Assembly (NCBI GenBank): GCA_002726235.1
Contig: PBSN01000008.1
Span: forward strand, 386,635-450,634
Length of the DNA stretch: 64,000 bases
Source of the DNA: Nitrospiraceae bacterium
Lineage (GTDB): Bacteria; Nitrospirota; Nitrospiria; Nitrospirales; UBA2166
Direction: 5' to 3'
The notes beneath the pieces are model-generated. The model was not told the origin of the DNA. It was given only the letters and a program-made list of their open reading frames with translations, and ran no database searches. Both the position numbers and the translations under genes were made by a program. Positions 33,091 through 42,034 of this stretch are shown piece by piece; positions within the stretch are counted from its first letter, which is position 1, and each line of letters starts with the position of its first letter.

Positions 33091-34139
33091 GCGGTAAATT
33101 GTCCCTTCTCGTTTTTTGTCATTAGCAAGTCGTTAATCGCGTCCACCACTTCGTCAACAGAAATCTGCGCCATGCAACTCTGCGAACCTAAACGACAACC
33201 GGGCACAAAACATGATCGGCAGTCAAAATTCTTGAAGAATACTCGATGTCTCGCACCCCATGGCCCCCATACTTTCGGATTCGTTGGGCCGAACAACGCA
33301 ACAACAGAACACCCCATCGCAACCGCCATATGCATTGGACCATTATCATTTCCAATAAATAGAGCACATCGCTTCATGACTGCAGCAAGCTGAAGCACCG
33401 TTGTTTGTCCTACAATTGACACAGATGTCGTCAACATCTTCTCTTGTATGCTCTGAACCCGAGTACGCTCCTTTTCACTTCCGGCAAATACAATGCGAGT
33501 AGATCTCGAACTCTGAACGGTGTCAGCGACTGCAGCAAAGCGATTCAGCAACCACGACTTGGCTTCCCAACGAGACCCTGGATGAACCATTACCAATTGC
33601 TCCTCACGATTGATGCCGTGATTGAGCAAAAGCTCATTAGCATATTCTTCATCATTAGGCCCCAAAAAAAGCGTTGGAGCCTGCACCATCACATTGAGAC
33701 CAATTTCCTTTACAGCATGCAAGTGATAATCCACGGAGTGCATCTTATCTGGGTCAGCATCGATGATCTGATCATAACAACGTCCTCTCCAGCGATGCTC
33801 AGCATTGTAACCAACACGATATCGTGCGTTCATAAGCCAGGTTATAATTGCTGCCCTGTCCCCATCGGTCAAATCGAGCACAAGGTCATACCGAGACTTC
33901 CGTAAGCACATAACTGCCCGACAACTTTCAATAAAATAACGTCGATCAATCGCGACAAGGTGATCCACAGAGGGGTGATTCTGTAGGATAGACTCGGTGC
34001 CCTTATTGACCATAACTGTCACGTTAGCGTGTGGCAGATTTTTCTTGATAGCCTGCAAACACGGCGTCATAAGCAGCACATCCCCTAAATACCTCAATTT
34101 AATGATAAGAACATCTTTAATGGTCAAGGGATCAATCAT
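33078..34139 (-). CDS. Heptosyltransferase-family protein (GT9)
   Basis: It transfers an ADP-heptose-like donor in LPS core assembly. The N-terminal signature is IKLRYLGDVLLMTPCLQAIKK, a donor-site block is MVHPGSRWEAKSWLLNRFA near residue 185, and the GT9 motif IGNDNGPMHMAVAMGCSVVALFGPTNP lies near residue 265. A Cys-rich C-terminal segment (DCRSCFVPGC) is typical of the RfaQ/WaaQ-type subfamily. 353 residues. It lies 6 bases after a GT4 gene and overlaps kdsC, so LPS core genes form one unit. Whether it adds HepIII or another residue cannot be decided. Confidence 0.9.
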   Translation of the reverse strand: MIDPLTIKDVLIIKLRYLGDVLLMTPCLQAIKKNLPHANVTVMVNKGTESILQNHPSVDHLVAIDRRYFIESCRAVMCLRKSRYDLVLDLTDGDRAAIITWLMNARYRVGYNAEHRWRGRCYDQIIDADPDKMHSVDYHLHAVKEIGLNVMVQAPTLFLGPNDEEYANELLLNHGINREEQLVMVHPGSRWEAKSWLLNRFAAVADTVQSSRSTRIVFAGSEKERTRVQSIQEKMLTTSVSIVGQTTVLQLAAVMKRCALFIGNDNGPMHMAVAMGCSVVALFGPTNPKVWGPWGARHRVFFKNFDCRSCFVPGCRLGSQSCMAQISVDEVVDAINDLLMTKNEKGQFTACES

Positions 34140-34145
34140 ATGCTT

Positions 34146-35240
34146 TCAAAACACACCAGTGTATACCGCAAGGGTATTGCGCGCGGTCTGCTCCCAAGAA
34201 AACTCTTTTACTCGAGATAGCCCTTTCTGCCTAAGGCTCTCTCCGATACTAGCGTCGTTAAGAATGGCTTTTATCGATTGAGCCAATGTGGCCGGCTGCA
34301 ACGGATCCACCAGAACTGCCGCATCGCCGACGACTTCGGGGAGAGAAGATGTGTTGGATGTGATGACCGGAATTCCACTTGCCATTGCTTCCAATGGTGG
34401 AATTCCGAACCCCTCGTAGAGTGACGGATAGACAAAGAGTGAGGCGTGTCTATAGAAAGCAGCGAGATGCTCCTGTGCAACATAGCCAGTGATTACCACA
34501 TCGTTAGTTAAGTCAAGCTGACGCATCTTCTGTGCAATTTGCTCCATCCACCTTCCCATTCCACCAACAAGAACAAGTTGGTAGCGCCGTCGAAGATCTC
34601 CAAGCATGGAATAGGCCTCCAAGAGGCCCGAAATGTTTTTCCGCGGCCCCCCCCCCCCAACATGCAAAATATATCCGCCACCGTGAAGCCCATAACGCTG
34701 CTTTAGAAACTCCAGCGTAATATCCGTATGATCAACATTCCTTGCGAGTGAGCCTCCATGATGGACAACATTTATCCGCTCCAATGGAATTCGATAATAG
34801 TCATGAAGATCCTGAGCGGTCTGGTGAGACACCGCAATAATACGATCTGCCCTCGCAAACGCCCGACTAGACCGCCACGAAGCCCATCGTTGTCCGAATA
34901 TTTTTTTAGAATGCTGCGGAAATCTCTCGAGAGCAAGATCGTGCACCGTGATTACACTTCTATATCTCCCGTAAGCCGCCAGTCGATAATTCGTTCCATG
35001 AAATACCTCGATAGCATCTCGTCGCACTTGGCGCCTCATACACCACTTTGGAACCTCCACAGACGAGAAGTTATGTTGATTGATAGATGGATCAATAGGA
35101 AATTGCGACGAGGCGTCATGGTAAAGCACATAGGTGTTTTCATGATCAATGCGCGCAAGAGAAGTCGTAAGATGATAAGCATACCAGCCGATTCCACCAC
35201 GTTCACGAAACATCGGGGTTGCATCGATCCCAATTCTCAT
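34146..35240 (-). CDS. GT4 glycosyltransferase with an internal poly-G tract
   Basis: A 364-residue GT-B transferase. It opens [24 protein letters not shown], has VVHHGG at the linker, and carries the donor-site block [20 protein letters not shown] near residue 275 with [15 protein letters not shown]. The segment [18 protein letters not shown] near residue 195 is encoded partly by twelve consecutive G (34647-34658 as C on the plus strand). Loss of one G would shift the frame and stop at 34508, giving a truncated product of about 243 residues. As read, the frame is intact. It overlaps the upstream GT4 gene by ATGA. Confidence 0.92.
   Translation of the reverse strand: MRIGIDATPMFRERGGIGWYAYHLTTSLARIDHENTYVLYHDASSQFPIDPSINQHNFSSVEVPKWCMRRQVRRDAIEVFHGTNYRLAAYGRYRSVITVHDLALERFPQHSKKIFGQRWASWRSSRAFARADRIIAVSHQTAQDLHDYYRIPLERINVVHHGGSLARNVDHTDITLEFLKQRYGLHGGGYILHVGGGGPRKNISGLLEAYSMLGDLRRRYQLVLVGGMGRWMEQIAQKMRQLDLTNDVVITGYVAQEHLAAFYRHASLFVYPSLYEGFGIPPLEAMASGIPVITSNTSSLPEVVGDAAVLVDPLQPATLAQSIKAILNDASIGESLRQKGLSRVKEFSWEQTARNTLAVYTGVF
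34647..34658 (-). repeat. Twelve-base homopolymer (poly-G on the coding strand) in a glycosyltransferase gene
   Basis: Twelve uninterrupted C on the plus strand code for the four-glycine run of [10 protein letters not shown]. It is the longest C/G homopolymer I saw in the window. Such tracts slip during replication and are classic on/off switches in LPS and surface-glycan genes. Confidence 0.9.
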
Positions 35241-36412
35241 ACGCTATCTGTCCAAACTCCAGTTCTTAGTGGCGCTTGACCTAGGAGTTCTGCATAGAGA
35301 TCTTCGAACTTCGCGATCTCGGTTTTAATTGAGAAACAGGACTCGACACGCTCACGACCGCGCTTCCCCATCGCCGCTGCCTGTTCAGGGTTTGCCAAGA
35401 GATGGGAAACTGTACGAGCCAATGCTAGCGAATCCTTAGCTTTAACCAACAATCCGGTTTGTCCATGAATGACGACCTCAGGGATCCCTCCAACGGATGT
35501 AGCAACCACTGGTTTATTCATCGCCATGGCCTCAAGAAGCGCGATCCCAAATCCCTCACTCGTCGATGCAAGAACAAACACATCCATCACTGAGATGAGC
35601 GGATACACATCGTCACAAAACCCGGTAAAGATGACATGGTCGCTTACGTTAAGTTCATGCACGAGAGCATACAACGTTCTAGCATATGCCCGATTTCCAT
35701 CACCGACAATCAAACAGAGAATAGATGGGATAACTGTTTTGATATGTGCAACGGCTCGAATCAAAAATTCATACCCCTTCACCGCAAGAAGATTTCCAAC
35801 TGCCCCAATCACAACACGTTCTGGAGCAATTTTGTAACGGGTTTGTATCAAGGCAACATCTTGATGGTCCTCGATTTGCGAGAGATCAATTCCACTATAC
35901 ACCAAGCGTATACGAGAAGGATTGACCCCTGCACCTTCCAGAGACCGTCCCACTGCTTTGGAGACCGGCACACATATTTGACCGGCCTTCAGGCGATATC
36001 GACTAATATGCCGCGGCGCGTAATCTGCTCTGACGTGCGTAATGCAGGGAATATCAGCCAGCCGTGCCGCGGCAAGACCGATTGGAGCCCACCAGAGATC
36101 GTTAATGTGCAACACATCGATCTTGTGATTCACTAGGATCCGAAACAAGCGATACATCGCAGGCAGAATCAGCGGAAAAGCCTTGATCTTTCTCCACGGC
36201 GGCATATTCATGCAGATGACGGGCACTCCAATTTTACGGACCAAAGACACCAACGGATCCTGACAGGGACACACCACAACCGGATCAAACCCACGCAACG
36301 CTTTGATAATCGCCAGAAGGTCTCGCTCAGCGCCACCAATAGAGGTAATGCCATGGAGGAAAAGAACTCGCCCAGAAGCAGAGGTAACCGTTGTTGAGCC
36401 AAGGGTCCTCAT
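35237..36412 (-). CDS. GT4 glycosyltransferase
   Basis: A 391-residue transferase beginning MRTLGSTTV, with the acceptor-side start RVLFLHGITSIGGAERDLLAI. The GT4 donor block is near residue 290 (STSEGFGIALLEAMAMNKPVV, followed by GGIPEVV). The frame extends 14 codons further, but ATG 36412 overlaps the upstream stop as ATGA, a classic coupled start. It is part of a run of four sugar-transferase genes with minimal spacing. The specificity is unknown; a core or O-antigen linkage is expected from context. Confidence 0.9.
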   Translation of the reverse strand: MRTLGSTTVTSASGRVLFLHGITSIGGAERDLLAIIKALRGFDPVVVCPCQDPLVSLVRKIGVPVICMNMPPWRKIKAFPLILPAMYRLFRILVNHKIDVLHINDLWWAPIGLAAARLADIPCITHVRADYAPRHISRYRLKAGQICVPVSKAVGRSLEGAGVNPSRIRLVYSGIDLSQIEDHQDVALIQTRYKIAPERVVIGAVGNLLAVKGYEFLIRAVAHIKTVIPSILCLIVGDGNRAYARTLYALVHELNVSDHVIFTGFCDDVYPLISVMDVFVLASTSEGFGIALLEAMAMNKPVVATSVGGIPEVVIHGQTGLLVKAKDSLALARTVSHLLANPEQAAAMGKRGRERVESCFSIKTEIAKFEDLYAELLGQAPLRTGVWTDSV

Positions 36413-37185
36413 AGGGGCTTCTGCGGCCGCCGTACCTTGCGAGAGGCTTCCCATGTTTTGGCGTACTTCAGAAAGGTATACATGGCAGAGAAGAGACTAT
36501 TGATGAAACCTACCACACCGTCCCGCACTCCTTGCTTCAGGAAAGAGACCTTACACAGGGTAAGCAGAGGATTAAATAGAAGGTGGTACCAGGACACAGA
36601 GGAAAATGTTTCCAATTTTCTTCTCGCTGCAAGCGTTGTGTACTCATCCATCTTTTTCAAATGATCCCCAATGCATCGTTCTGTATAGTGATCAAGAGGA
36701 TTACGTAACGTCCCAATGGACCCTTTTACGAGAAGATTTTCATGAATAAACACGTCGTTATAGAGGGCAGTCTCTTTCTTAAACAAGCGTATTTGATAAT
36801 CGGGATACATTCCTCCATAGCGAACCCAATGCCCCCAGAGAAAGTTACGCCGCGGGATACGGTAGGCAACAGTACCAAGACCTGGGTAACACAATAGATT
36901 CTGGATTTCGTGCTGTAAGGCAAGAGTCACACGTTCATCGGCATCAAGAATCAGAACCCAATCCGACGATGCCTGCGCGATCCCAAAATTCTTCTGCGGA
37001 CCAAATCCTGGCCAGGGTCGCGTAAAAACGCGAACCCCTGGATTCATTCCTCGCGCAATCTCCACGGTTTGATCGGAACTCTCCCCATCGACAAGAATAC
37101 GCTCATCGACCCATTGCACACTTTCAAGACAGTCCGTAATGTTTCGCGCTTCGTTCTTCGCAATCACGACAACTGAGATGGTCAT
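36409..37185 (-). CDS. GT2 glycosyltransferase (LPS core type)
   Basis: It opens directly with the GT-A nucleotide-binding strand MTISVVVIAKNEARNITDCL. The metal-binding acidic pair lies in DWVLILDADERV, and the helical tail contains YGGMYPDYQIRLFKK. This is the WaaE/KdtX-like subgroup that adds glucose or related sugars to inner-core LPS. The frame can be extended 14 codons to 37227; I prefer ATG 37185 because it begins at the fold, though no strong ribosome site supports either. It overlaps the next GT4 gene. A paralogue lies at 37675-38475. Confidence 0.88.
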   Translation of the reverse strand: MTISVVVIAKNEARNITDCLESVQWVDERILVDGESSDQTVEIARGMNPGVRVFTRPWPGFGPQKNFGIAQASSDWVLILDADERVTLALQHEIQNLLCYPGLGTVAYRIPRRNFLWGHWVRYGGMYPDYQIRLFKKETALYNDVFIHENLLVKGSIGTLRNPLDHYTERCIGDHLKKMDEYTTLAARRKLETFSSVSWYHLLFNPLLTLCKVSFLKQGVRDGVVGFINSLFSAMYTFLKYAKTWEASRKVRRPQKPL

Positions 37186-37674
37186 ACGACCAACTAGCTT
37201 TCCAGATGAAAGAAGTCGAACATCCATGTTTACGAAACACCGTCTGAAGTCGCTGGAAATATTTTCTTATACTGGAGAAGCCTCCTCACACAAAAGAGAT
37301 CGCTACAGTTTTCCATCAACGCCTTTTACATCTCGAGCAACCGCCAAACAGACTTCATCCTAAATATAGCGCCAAACCTAGTTTCTCACCTCAACGCAAA
37401 AGATGCGGGTCCACTGGAATATTGTGCCTTGCCGTGCATCGCACCTAATACTGTACATGTCCCAGGTTCCACAACATCAAACAAGTCATGAATGAATTTC
37501 CCCTTCAGACATCGACAAAACCACATGGTCATATCACGTGCCTTAAGTTAAAAATCAATCTGAAGGATTGGTGGAAGCGAATGCGTTAGCCATCCCAGTG
37601 ATAACCGTCAGACAGGTGATGGCTACAACATACATCGCGCCGTCTATCATCCTCAAGAAAGGCAAACCGTTTCA
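37186..37674. other. Gene-poor gap between two GT2 genes
   Basis: No full gene is supported. On the minus strand, 37555-37650 encodes a 31-residue peptide with a signal-like core (MYVVAITCLTVITGMANAFA) that stops just after the cleavage-like site. 37386-37532 encodes 48 residues (starting MTMWFCRCLKGKF) without a recognised family. Both could be remnants of decayed genes. Confidence 0.4.
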
Positions 37675-38475
37675 TTAGCGAGCGCGGTCATAGTGCTCCC
37701 AAAGCTTGGCATATTTGGTAAACACGTAGGCGGCATATAAGCCTGCCAGGACGAGTCCAGGCATGCCATCCCGAAACCCTTGTCGGGCAATGTACATTTT
37801 GACGAACGTAAACAGCGGATGCGAGACAAGCTGGTGGGCGTAAAACCGGCGCCCTTTACGAAACATAGCCTCTGCACCCAAATTAGAATAGCGATGCATC
37901 TTTCCAAGATATTGACTGATTGTGTGGAAAGGATATTGAAAAACATGGCCATGGAGATACCCCAATTTTCCATCAATCCCATCAAAAAACTCAAAACTTT
38001 CATGAACCATATCCTCTCGATAACGCATTCGTGCCCGGTGGAAGAATTGAGGCTGACGATAATCCGGATACCAGCCTCCATAGCGAATCCACTGACCCAA
38101 AAAATGGCTTTTTCGTGGAACGTAAAACGCATCAGATAGTGAGCCACGTTGCAGGATCGTGGTAATCTCATCACGCAATTCATTCGAAACCCGTTCATCC
38201 GCATCCACGCTCAAAATCCAATCATGCGTCGTATGCGCAATAGCCTGATTACGCAGTCGCCCAAAACCCTCAAACTCGTGCTGAAAAAATCGATCTGTAA
38301 ACTCGCGGCAAATTTGTTCCGTCTTGTCAGTGCTGAATGAATCGACAACGACAATCTCGTCTGCCCACACTACACTCTCCAAGGCTGCACGAATGTTCGC
38401 TTCCTCATTGTGTGTCAACAGATAGACAGAGATGGGGGCTTTAGCGGATTCAATCAAGTGGCTTGGCTTCCTCAA
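37675..38475 (-). CDS. GT2 glycosyltransferase (LPS core type)
   Basis: A 266-residue paralogue of the product of 36409-37185. Shared features are the opening VYLLTHNEEANIRAALESV, the acidic metal site DWILSVDADERV, and the acceptor-side block WIRYGGWYPDYRQPQFF. The start is TTG 38475, overlapping the end of the Trm112-like gene by 26 bases; TTG 38457 is an alternative. No ATG occurs near the fold start, so a non-ATG start is likely. It probably adds a hexose to the LPS core. Confidence 0.88.
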   Translation of the reverse strand: MRKPSHLIESAKAPISVYLLTHNEEANIRAALESVVWADEIVVVDSFSTDKTEQICREFTDRFFQHEFEGFGRLRNQAIAHTTHDWILSVDADERVSNELRDEITTILQRGSLSDAFYVPRKSHFLGQWIRYGGWYPDYRQPQFFHRARMRYREDMVHESFEFFDGIDGKLGYLHGHVFQYPFHTISQYLGKMHRYSNLGAEAMFRKGRRFYAHQLVSHPLFTFVKMYIARQGFRDGMPGLVLAGLYAAYVFTKYAKLWEHYDRAR

Positions 38476-38620
38476 TCAACATTACCGGAATGTCGTCGGT
38501 GATAGGATAGATGCGACGACAGGCGTTACACATCAAACCATCATTCTGCACTGTCAATACCACCTTTCCTTTACATTTTGGGCAGGCAAGAAGCTCCAGA
38601 AGTGGTCGGTCAATGGTCAT
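38450..38620 (-). CDS. Trm112-like zinc-ribbon protein (YcaR family)
   Basis: A 56-residue protein with LLELLACPKCKGKV and the second pair MCNACRRIYPI, a four-cysteine zinc-ribbon arrangement, closing with the family ending DDIPVMLIEEAKPL. In other organisms Trm112 stabilises methyltransferases; the small bacterial YcaR relatives, often encoded near lpxK/kdsB or heptosyltransferase genes, have no settled role. I start at ATG 38620 because GAGGAT precedes it; the frame extends to 38671. It overlaps the GT2 gene downstream and lies 10 bases after the heptosyltransferase gene. Confidence 0.9.
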   Translation of the reverse strand: MTIDRPLLELLACPKCKGKVVLTVQNDGLMCNACRRIYPITDDIPVMLIEEAKPLD

Positions 38621-38630
38621 TGTGCTATCC

Positions 38631-39671
38631 TCACCGTAGTTGAAGCATTCTCTGTGCCGCCAATACGACATCTCTCACGGATACCTTGCGCAGACACTCG
38701 TTTGTGTTTGAGTTATGGCAGTAACGCCGAAAGCATGGACGACACTCAACAGGCGACGTTAATACAGCATGGCCATCCCCGTATGGCCCGGTACACGCCT
38801 GGCTGGTCGGGCCAAATACAGCCACCACCGGAGTCCCAACCGCCGCTGCTACATGCATTGGACCGGAATCATTGGTAATGAGCAAGCAAAGTCGCCGCAC
38901 CACTGCCGGGAGATCACCCAGCGTCGTCAGCCCGGTCAAATCAGCTGCTTTGGTTTTCATTGCCTGCTTCACCCTCGCAATTTCGCTCTTCTCGTTGGCC
39001 GCGCCAATGAAAACAACTCTATTACGCCCCTCATGCTGCAATTGATCTGCAACCGCCGCAAATGATTCAGCAACCCACCGTTTTGTCACCCACCGCGCCG
39101 CAGGAGCAATCCCGATAAGTTTCGAAGCACCATCAAGTCCAACCTTAGTATACAAGGCTTGTCTTCGTCCTTCTTCATCCGGCGAGTCTGGCAACACAAA
39201 CTCTGGTTGACGTTCTTTTGCCCCCAATGCAGAGGCAAGGCGAAGATATCGGTCGACCGCATGCATCTTACGCATTGATCCACAAATACGCTGCGTGTAA
39301 AAGAAAGAACTCCCCTCCCGTGCATCAGCGAATCCAATACGCACTGGGGCTCCAGAGAGTAAGGAGAGTACTCCAGTTCGAAGCAACCCTTGTAGATCCA
39401 CGACGACATCAAACCGACGTGCCCGCAGAGAAGCAACCAAGGCAAACAGTTTAGTAGCTGAAAACTCCCCCTCAATGATATCGTCAAGCATTGGATGCCG
39501 GTAAAGAATGGGTGCCCATTCCTTCTTCACAAGCCACGAAATACACGCCGCTGGAAAGGTTCTGCGAATAGCCGCAAGCGTCGGAAGCGCATGAATAATA
39601 TCGCCCAACGAACTCGGTTTGATGAGGAGAATGCGTTCAGGAAGTGTTGAATAATTCAACAATTGTCTCAT
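38631..39671 (-). CDS. waaC: Heptosyltransferase I-like protein (GT9)
   Basis: WaaC adds the first L-glycero-D-manno-heptose to Kdo2-lipid A. The 346-residue protein begins RILLIKPSSLGDIIHALPTLAAIRR, the WaaC/WaaF signature. Later blocks are DVVVDLQGLLRTG, IGIAPAARWVTKRWVAESFA near residue 185 and ITNDSGPMHVAAAVGTPVVAVFGPT near residue 265. The start ATG has AAGGTGAG upstream. The HALPTL and LQGLLRTG motifs favour WaaC over WaaF. It lies between the WaaF-GmhB fusion gene and the Trm112-like gene. Confidence 0.9.
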   Translation of the reverse strand: MRQLLNYSTLPERILLIKPSSLGDIIHALPTLAAIRRTFPAACISWLVKKEWAPILYRHPMLDDIIEGEFSATKLFALVASLRARRFDVVVDLQGLLRTGVLSLLSGAPVRIGFADAREGSSFFYTQRICGSMRKMHAVDRYLRLASALGAKERQPEFVLPDSPDEEGRRQALYTKVGLDGASKLIGIAPAARWVTKRWVAESFAAVADQLQHEGRNRVVFIGAANEKSEIARVKQAMKTKAADLTGLTTLGDLPAVVRRLCLLITNDSGPMHVAAAVGTPVVAVFGPTSQACTGPYGDGHAVLTSPVECRPCFRRYCHNSNTNECLRKVSVRDVVLAAQRMLQLR

Positions 39672-39841
39672 ACCCGCTCACCTTGGAAGCACACGCGGGA
39701 TCACTTGAGCATGAGGCGGGGAACAAAAAATATCCGTCCAGCAAAGCCTCAGCTGTTTTAATGCGTGGAGGGTACAGGTCGTACACGCGCACGACAAAGG
39801 AGCGAGAATGCAGCCGGTAGTTTTTTTCATCCAGTTCATAA

Positions 39842-41458
39842 TTATCTAGCGTTGCTCCGTAGATCCGCAAGCACCCAATCAACTGCCTCACGAATATCCT
39901 CAGCAATATAGTTTGGCTGTATACCCACTGTCCGAAGTTGATTTAACTCATCACCAAAATCGTGATGAGTTTTCACCAACAGCCCTTTTAGCCCGGCATT
40001 CGCTGCAAGCATAATGTCCGAGGCTTTATCACCAATCATATATGACCGTCCAATGTCCAAATGAAGATCATTAGATGCTCGAATCACCATCTCCTGACGA
40101 GGCTTTCGACACTGGCATTCATCATCGGGGTGATGAGGACAATAGTAAATTCCGTCAAGCGTTGCACCCGCTTCCTCCCTCAGAAGATCACGCAGTCGAT
40201 CGTGTACTTCAGCCAATGTGGACTCGGTAAACAAACCTCGCCCAACTCCAGATTGATTGGAAACAACAACAGTCGTAACGCCTTCACCGTTGAGACGCGC
40301 AATCGCTGTTGACGCGCCCGGCAAAAGGGTCAGGGCTCTGGAATCTGAAAGATATCCTGGGTCGTAGTTGATGGTTCCATCTCGATCCAAAAATACCGCG
40401 ACATCGGTCGTTGCCTTAGAACGTTTCAGCAGTGCCAGTGCTGCCTCAAACACCTCCTGTTCCTCAATGCCATTCATACACGCATGATCGATCGGACATG
40501 CCCGCAACAGACATGGAGAACACCCAATCATTGTCGTTACCACGGCATGTTGTGTTCCGTCCGGAGCTGTTGCTCTAGGATCTGTTGGTCCAAAAATAGC
40601 AACAACTGGCACACCTAATGCCGATGCCACATGCATAGGGCCGGTATCGTTCGTGAGAAGCATGTGACATCGTTTTAACAAAGCCATAAGTTCCCGCACC
40701 GAAGTCTTTCCACTAAGGAGCACGGAACGGGCCTTCATCATTTCAGCAATTCGAGAACCTAACTCCTCTTCACCAAATCCACCAAAGATAATAATTTTCG
40801 CTCCGGTTGAGGACACAAGACGGTCGGCAACTGCTGCATAACGCCGGAACGACCACTGTTTTGCAGTTCCATACACTGCCCCAGGATTAAGCCCAATAAG
40901 CAAATCCATTGACCCAAGGCCATGTGTTGCAAGCATAGCCGCAGCATGTTCATCCTCTTCCGGAGTCGTATGAAGCACAGGAGCACTCTCTCCAGGTGTA
41001 ATACCTAATGTGGCAAGGAGTCCACAAAAATAGCGAACCAAGGGTTCACGGCCAGCTTGATGCGGTCGAGCAACTGGATGCGTAAGCAACCTCCCCCGCC
41101 CATCAGTGTCATACCCGAGTCGAATAGGGATGGCAGCTAAACGAGCGACAACCGCAACCCCAATAGCATTCTGAAATAGAATCGCAAGATCATATTCCCT
41201 TTCCTTCAGATCCCTCCCCAACTTCAAAAGTCCGCGCCATCCAGAATGAATGCCAGGATCTCGGTAGAGGACGACTTCATCAATATCCGGAGATTGCTCG
41301 AATAGCGCTGCAGAAGCTGGTTTAGCAAGAAGAGAAAGATGCCACTGCGGAAAAGCGTGTCGGATAGCAGCCAGTGCTGGCGTAAACATAACTGCATCCC
41401 CAAGCCAATTTGGGGACCGGATAAGGACTCGCTGTATTCGACCGAGATCGAGATCCAC
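39842..41458 (-). CDS. Fusion of heptosyltransferase II and heptose-1,7-bisphosphate 7-phosphatase
   Basis: Two enzymes in one chain of about 538 residues. The first 345 are a GT9 heptosyltransferase of the WaaF type (VLIRSPNWLGDAVMFTPALAAIR, GLNPGAVYGTAKQWSFRRYA, LTNDTGPMHVASALGVPVVAIFGPT). From about residue 350 a HAD phosphatase follows: motif I FLDRDGTINYD, motif II VVVSNQSGVGRG, the zinc-binding CPHHPDDECQCRKP, and motif III MIGDKASDIMLAANAG. These are diagnostic of GmhB, which dephosphorylates heptose-1,7-bisphosphate on the way to ADP-heptose. The reading frame is continuous with no stop at the junction. GTG 41458 has GGAG six bases upstream; the frame starts at 41470. Confidence 0.93.
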   Translation of the reverse strand: MDLDLGRIQRVLIRSPNWLGDAVMFTPALAAIRHAFPQWHLSLLAKPASAALFEQSPDIDEVVLYRDPGIHSGWRGLLKLGRDLKEREYDLAILFQNAIGVAVVARLAAIPIRLGYDTDGRGRLLTHPVARPHQAGREPLVRYFCGLLATLGITPGESAPVLHTTPEEDEHAAAMLATHGLGSMDLLIGLNPGAVYGTAKQWSFRRYAAVADRLVSSTGAKIIIFGGFGEEELGSRIAEMMKARSVLLSGKTSVRELMALLKRCHMLLTNDTGPMHVASALGVPVVAIFGPTDPRATAPDGTQHAVVTTMIGCSPCLLRACPIDHACMNGIEEQEVFEAALALLKRSKATTDVAVFLDRDGTINYDPGYLSDSRALTLLPGASTAIARLNGEGVTTVVVSNQSGVGRGLFTESTLAEVHDRLRDLLREEAGATLDGIYYCPHHPDDECQCRKPRQEMVIRASNDLHLDIGRSYMIGDKASDIMLAANAGLKGLLVKTHHDFGDELNQLRTVGIQPNYIAEDIREAVDWVLADLRSNAR

Positions 41459-41470
41459 TACTAACTCCAC

Positions 41471-42034
41471 TTAGGATCATAGCAGGAACGCTTAAGAATG
41501 GAACACCTCGCAATGCAGTCGTACCAAGTTAATAGAAAATCTCATAGATTGTGTCGTACTGCAAACCTAACCTTGCCTCTCCCCTGGCAGGTACATGGCA
41601 GGGAGAAAAAATTGTTCGCAACCTATCGAGCCGTAGATTGCGCTCAGTTTTAAAGAGATGTGTGAGGCTCTGATTTTCTATGCCTGCATTCTTACGGCAT
41701 CACGACAGTAACACGTGATCCCACAAATGGACGCACTCACAGAAAGACTACGTCCTACCTCATCCCCAAGAAAGCGAGCCGCCTTGCAGGAGGTCCTGGA
41801 ATGTCAAGATCTATTGGGAATATCGTCTGCCTTCCCACTTCCCGCATTGAGAAGCGGGTTCTGAAAAACCAAAAGACGCGCCGCTCACAAGGCAAAATCA
41901 TCAAACTGGTGAGGCGATCACAATTCCAAGCACCTAGCTAACGCGATGATTTAGCACAAACCTCTTCCGCAGTAGTGTTGATGGCGACTTCCAGTTCCAC
42001 CGCAAATCGTTTTCAACGCCTAATTACTTGCGAA
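41471..42034. other. Non-coding gap between the WaaF-GmhB fusion gene and the MscS gene
   Basis: More than 500 bases with no credible gene on either strand. Visible structure is a CCCGC/GCGGG hairpin (about 41849-41866) and an imperfect CTCCC/GGGAG stem near 41581-41604 followed by six A. Neither is a clear terminator in the direction of the flanking genes. Confidence 0.45.

Noticed and set aside
37386-37532. 48-codon frame that superficially resembles a methyltransferase start
   Set aside because: The resemblance is limited to a few residues and no motif completes it; kept only as a possible remnant.
39637-39906. 89-codon minus-strand frame between the two heptosyltransferase genes
   Set aside because: It overlaps both neighbours, has no recognised family, and looks like a shadow of the surrounding genes.
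41581-41604. Inverted repeat taken for a terminator of the fusion gene or the MscS gene
   Set aside because: On the minus strand the T-run precedes the stem rather than following it, and there is no plus-strand gene to terminate.
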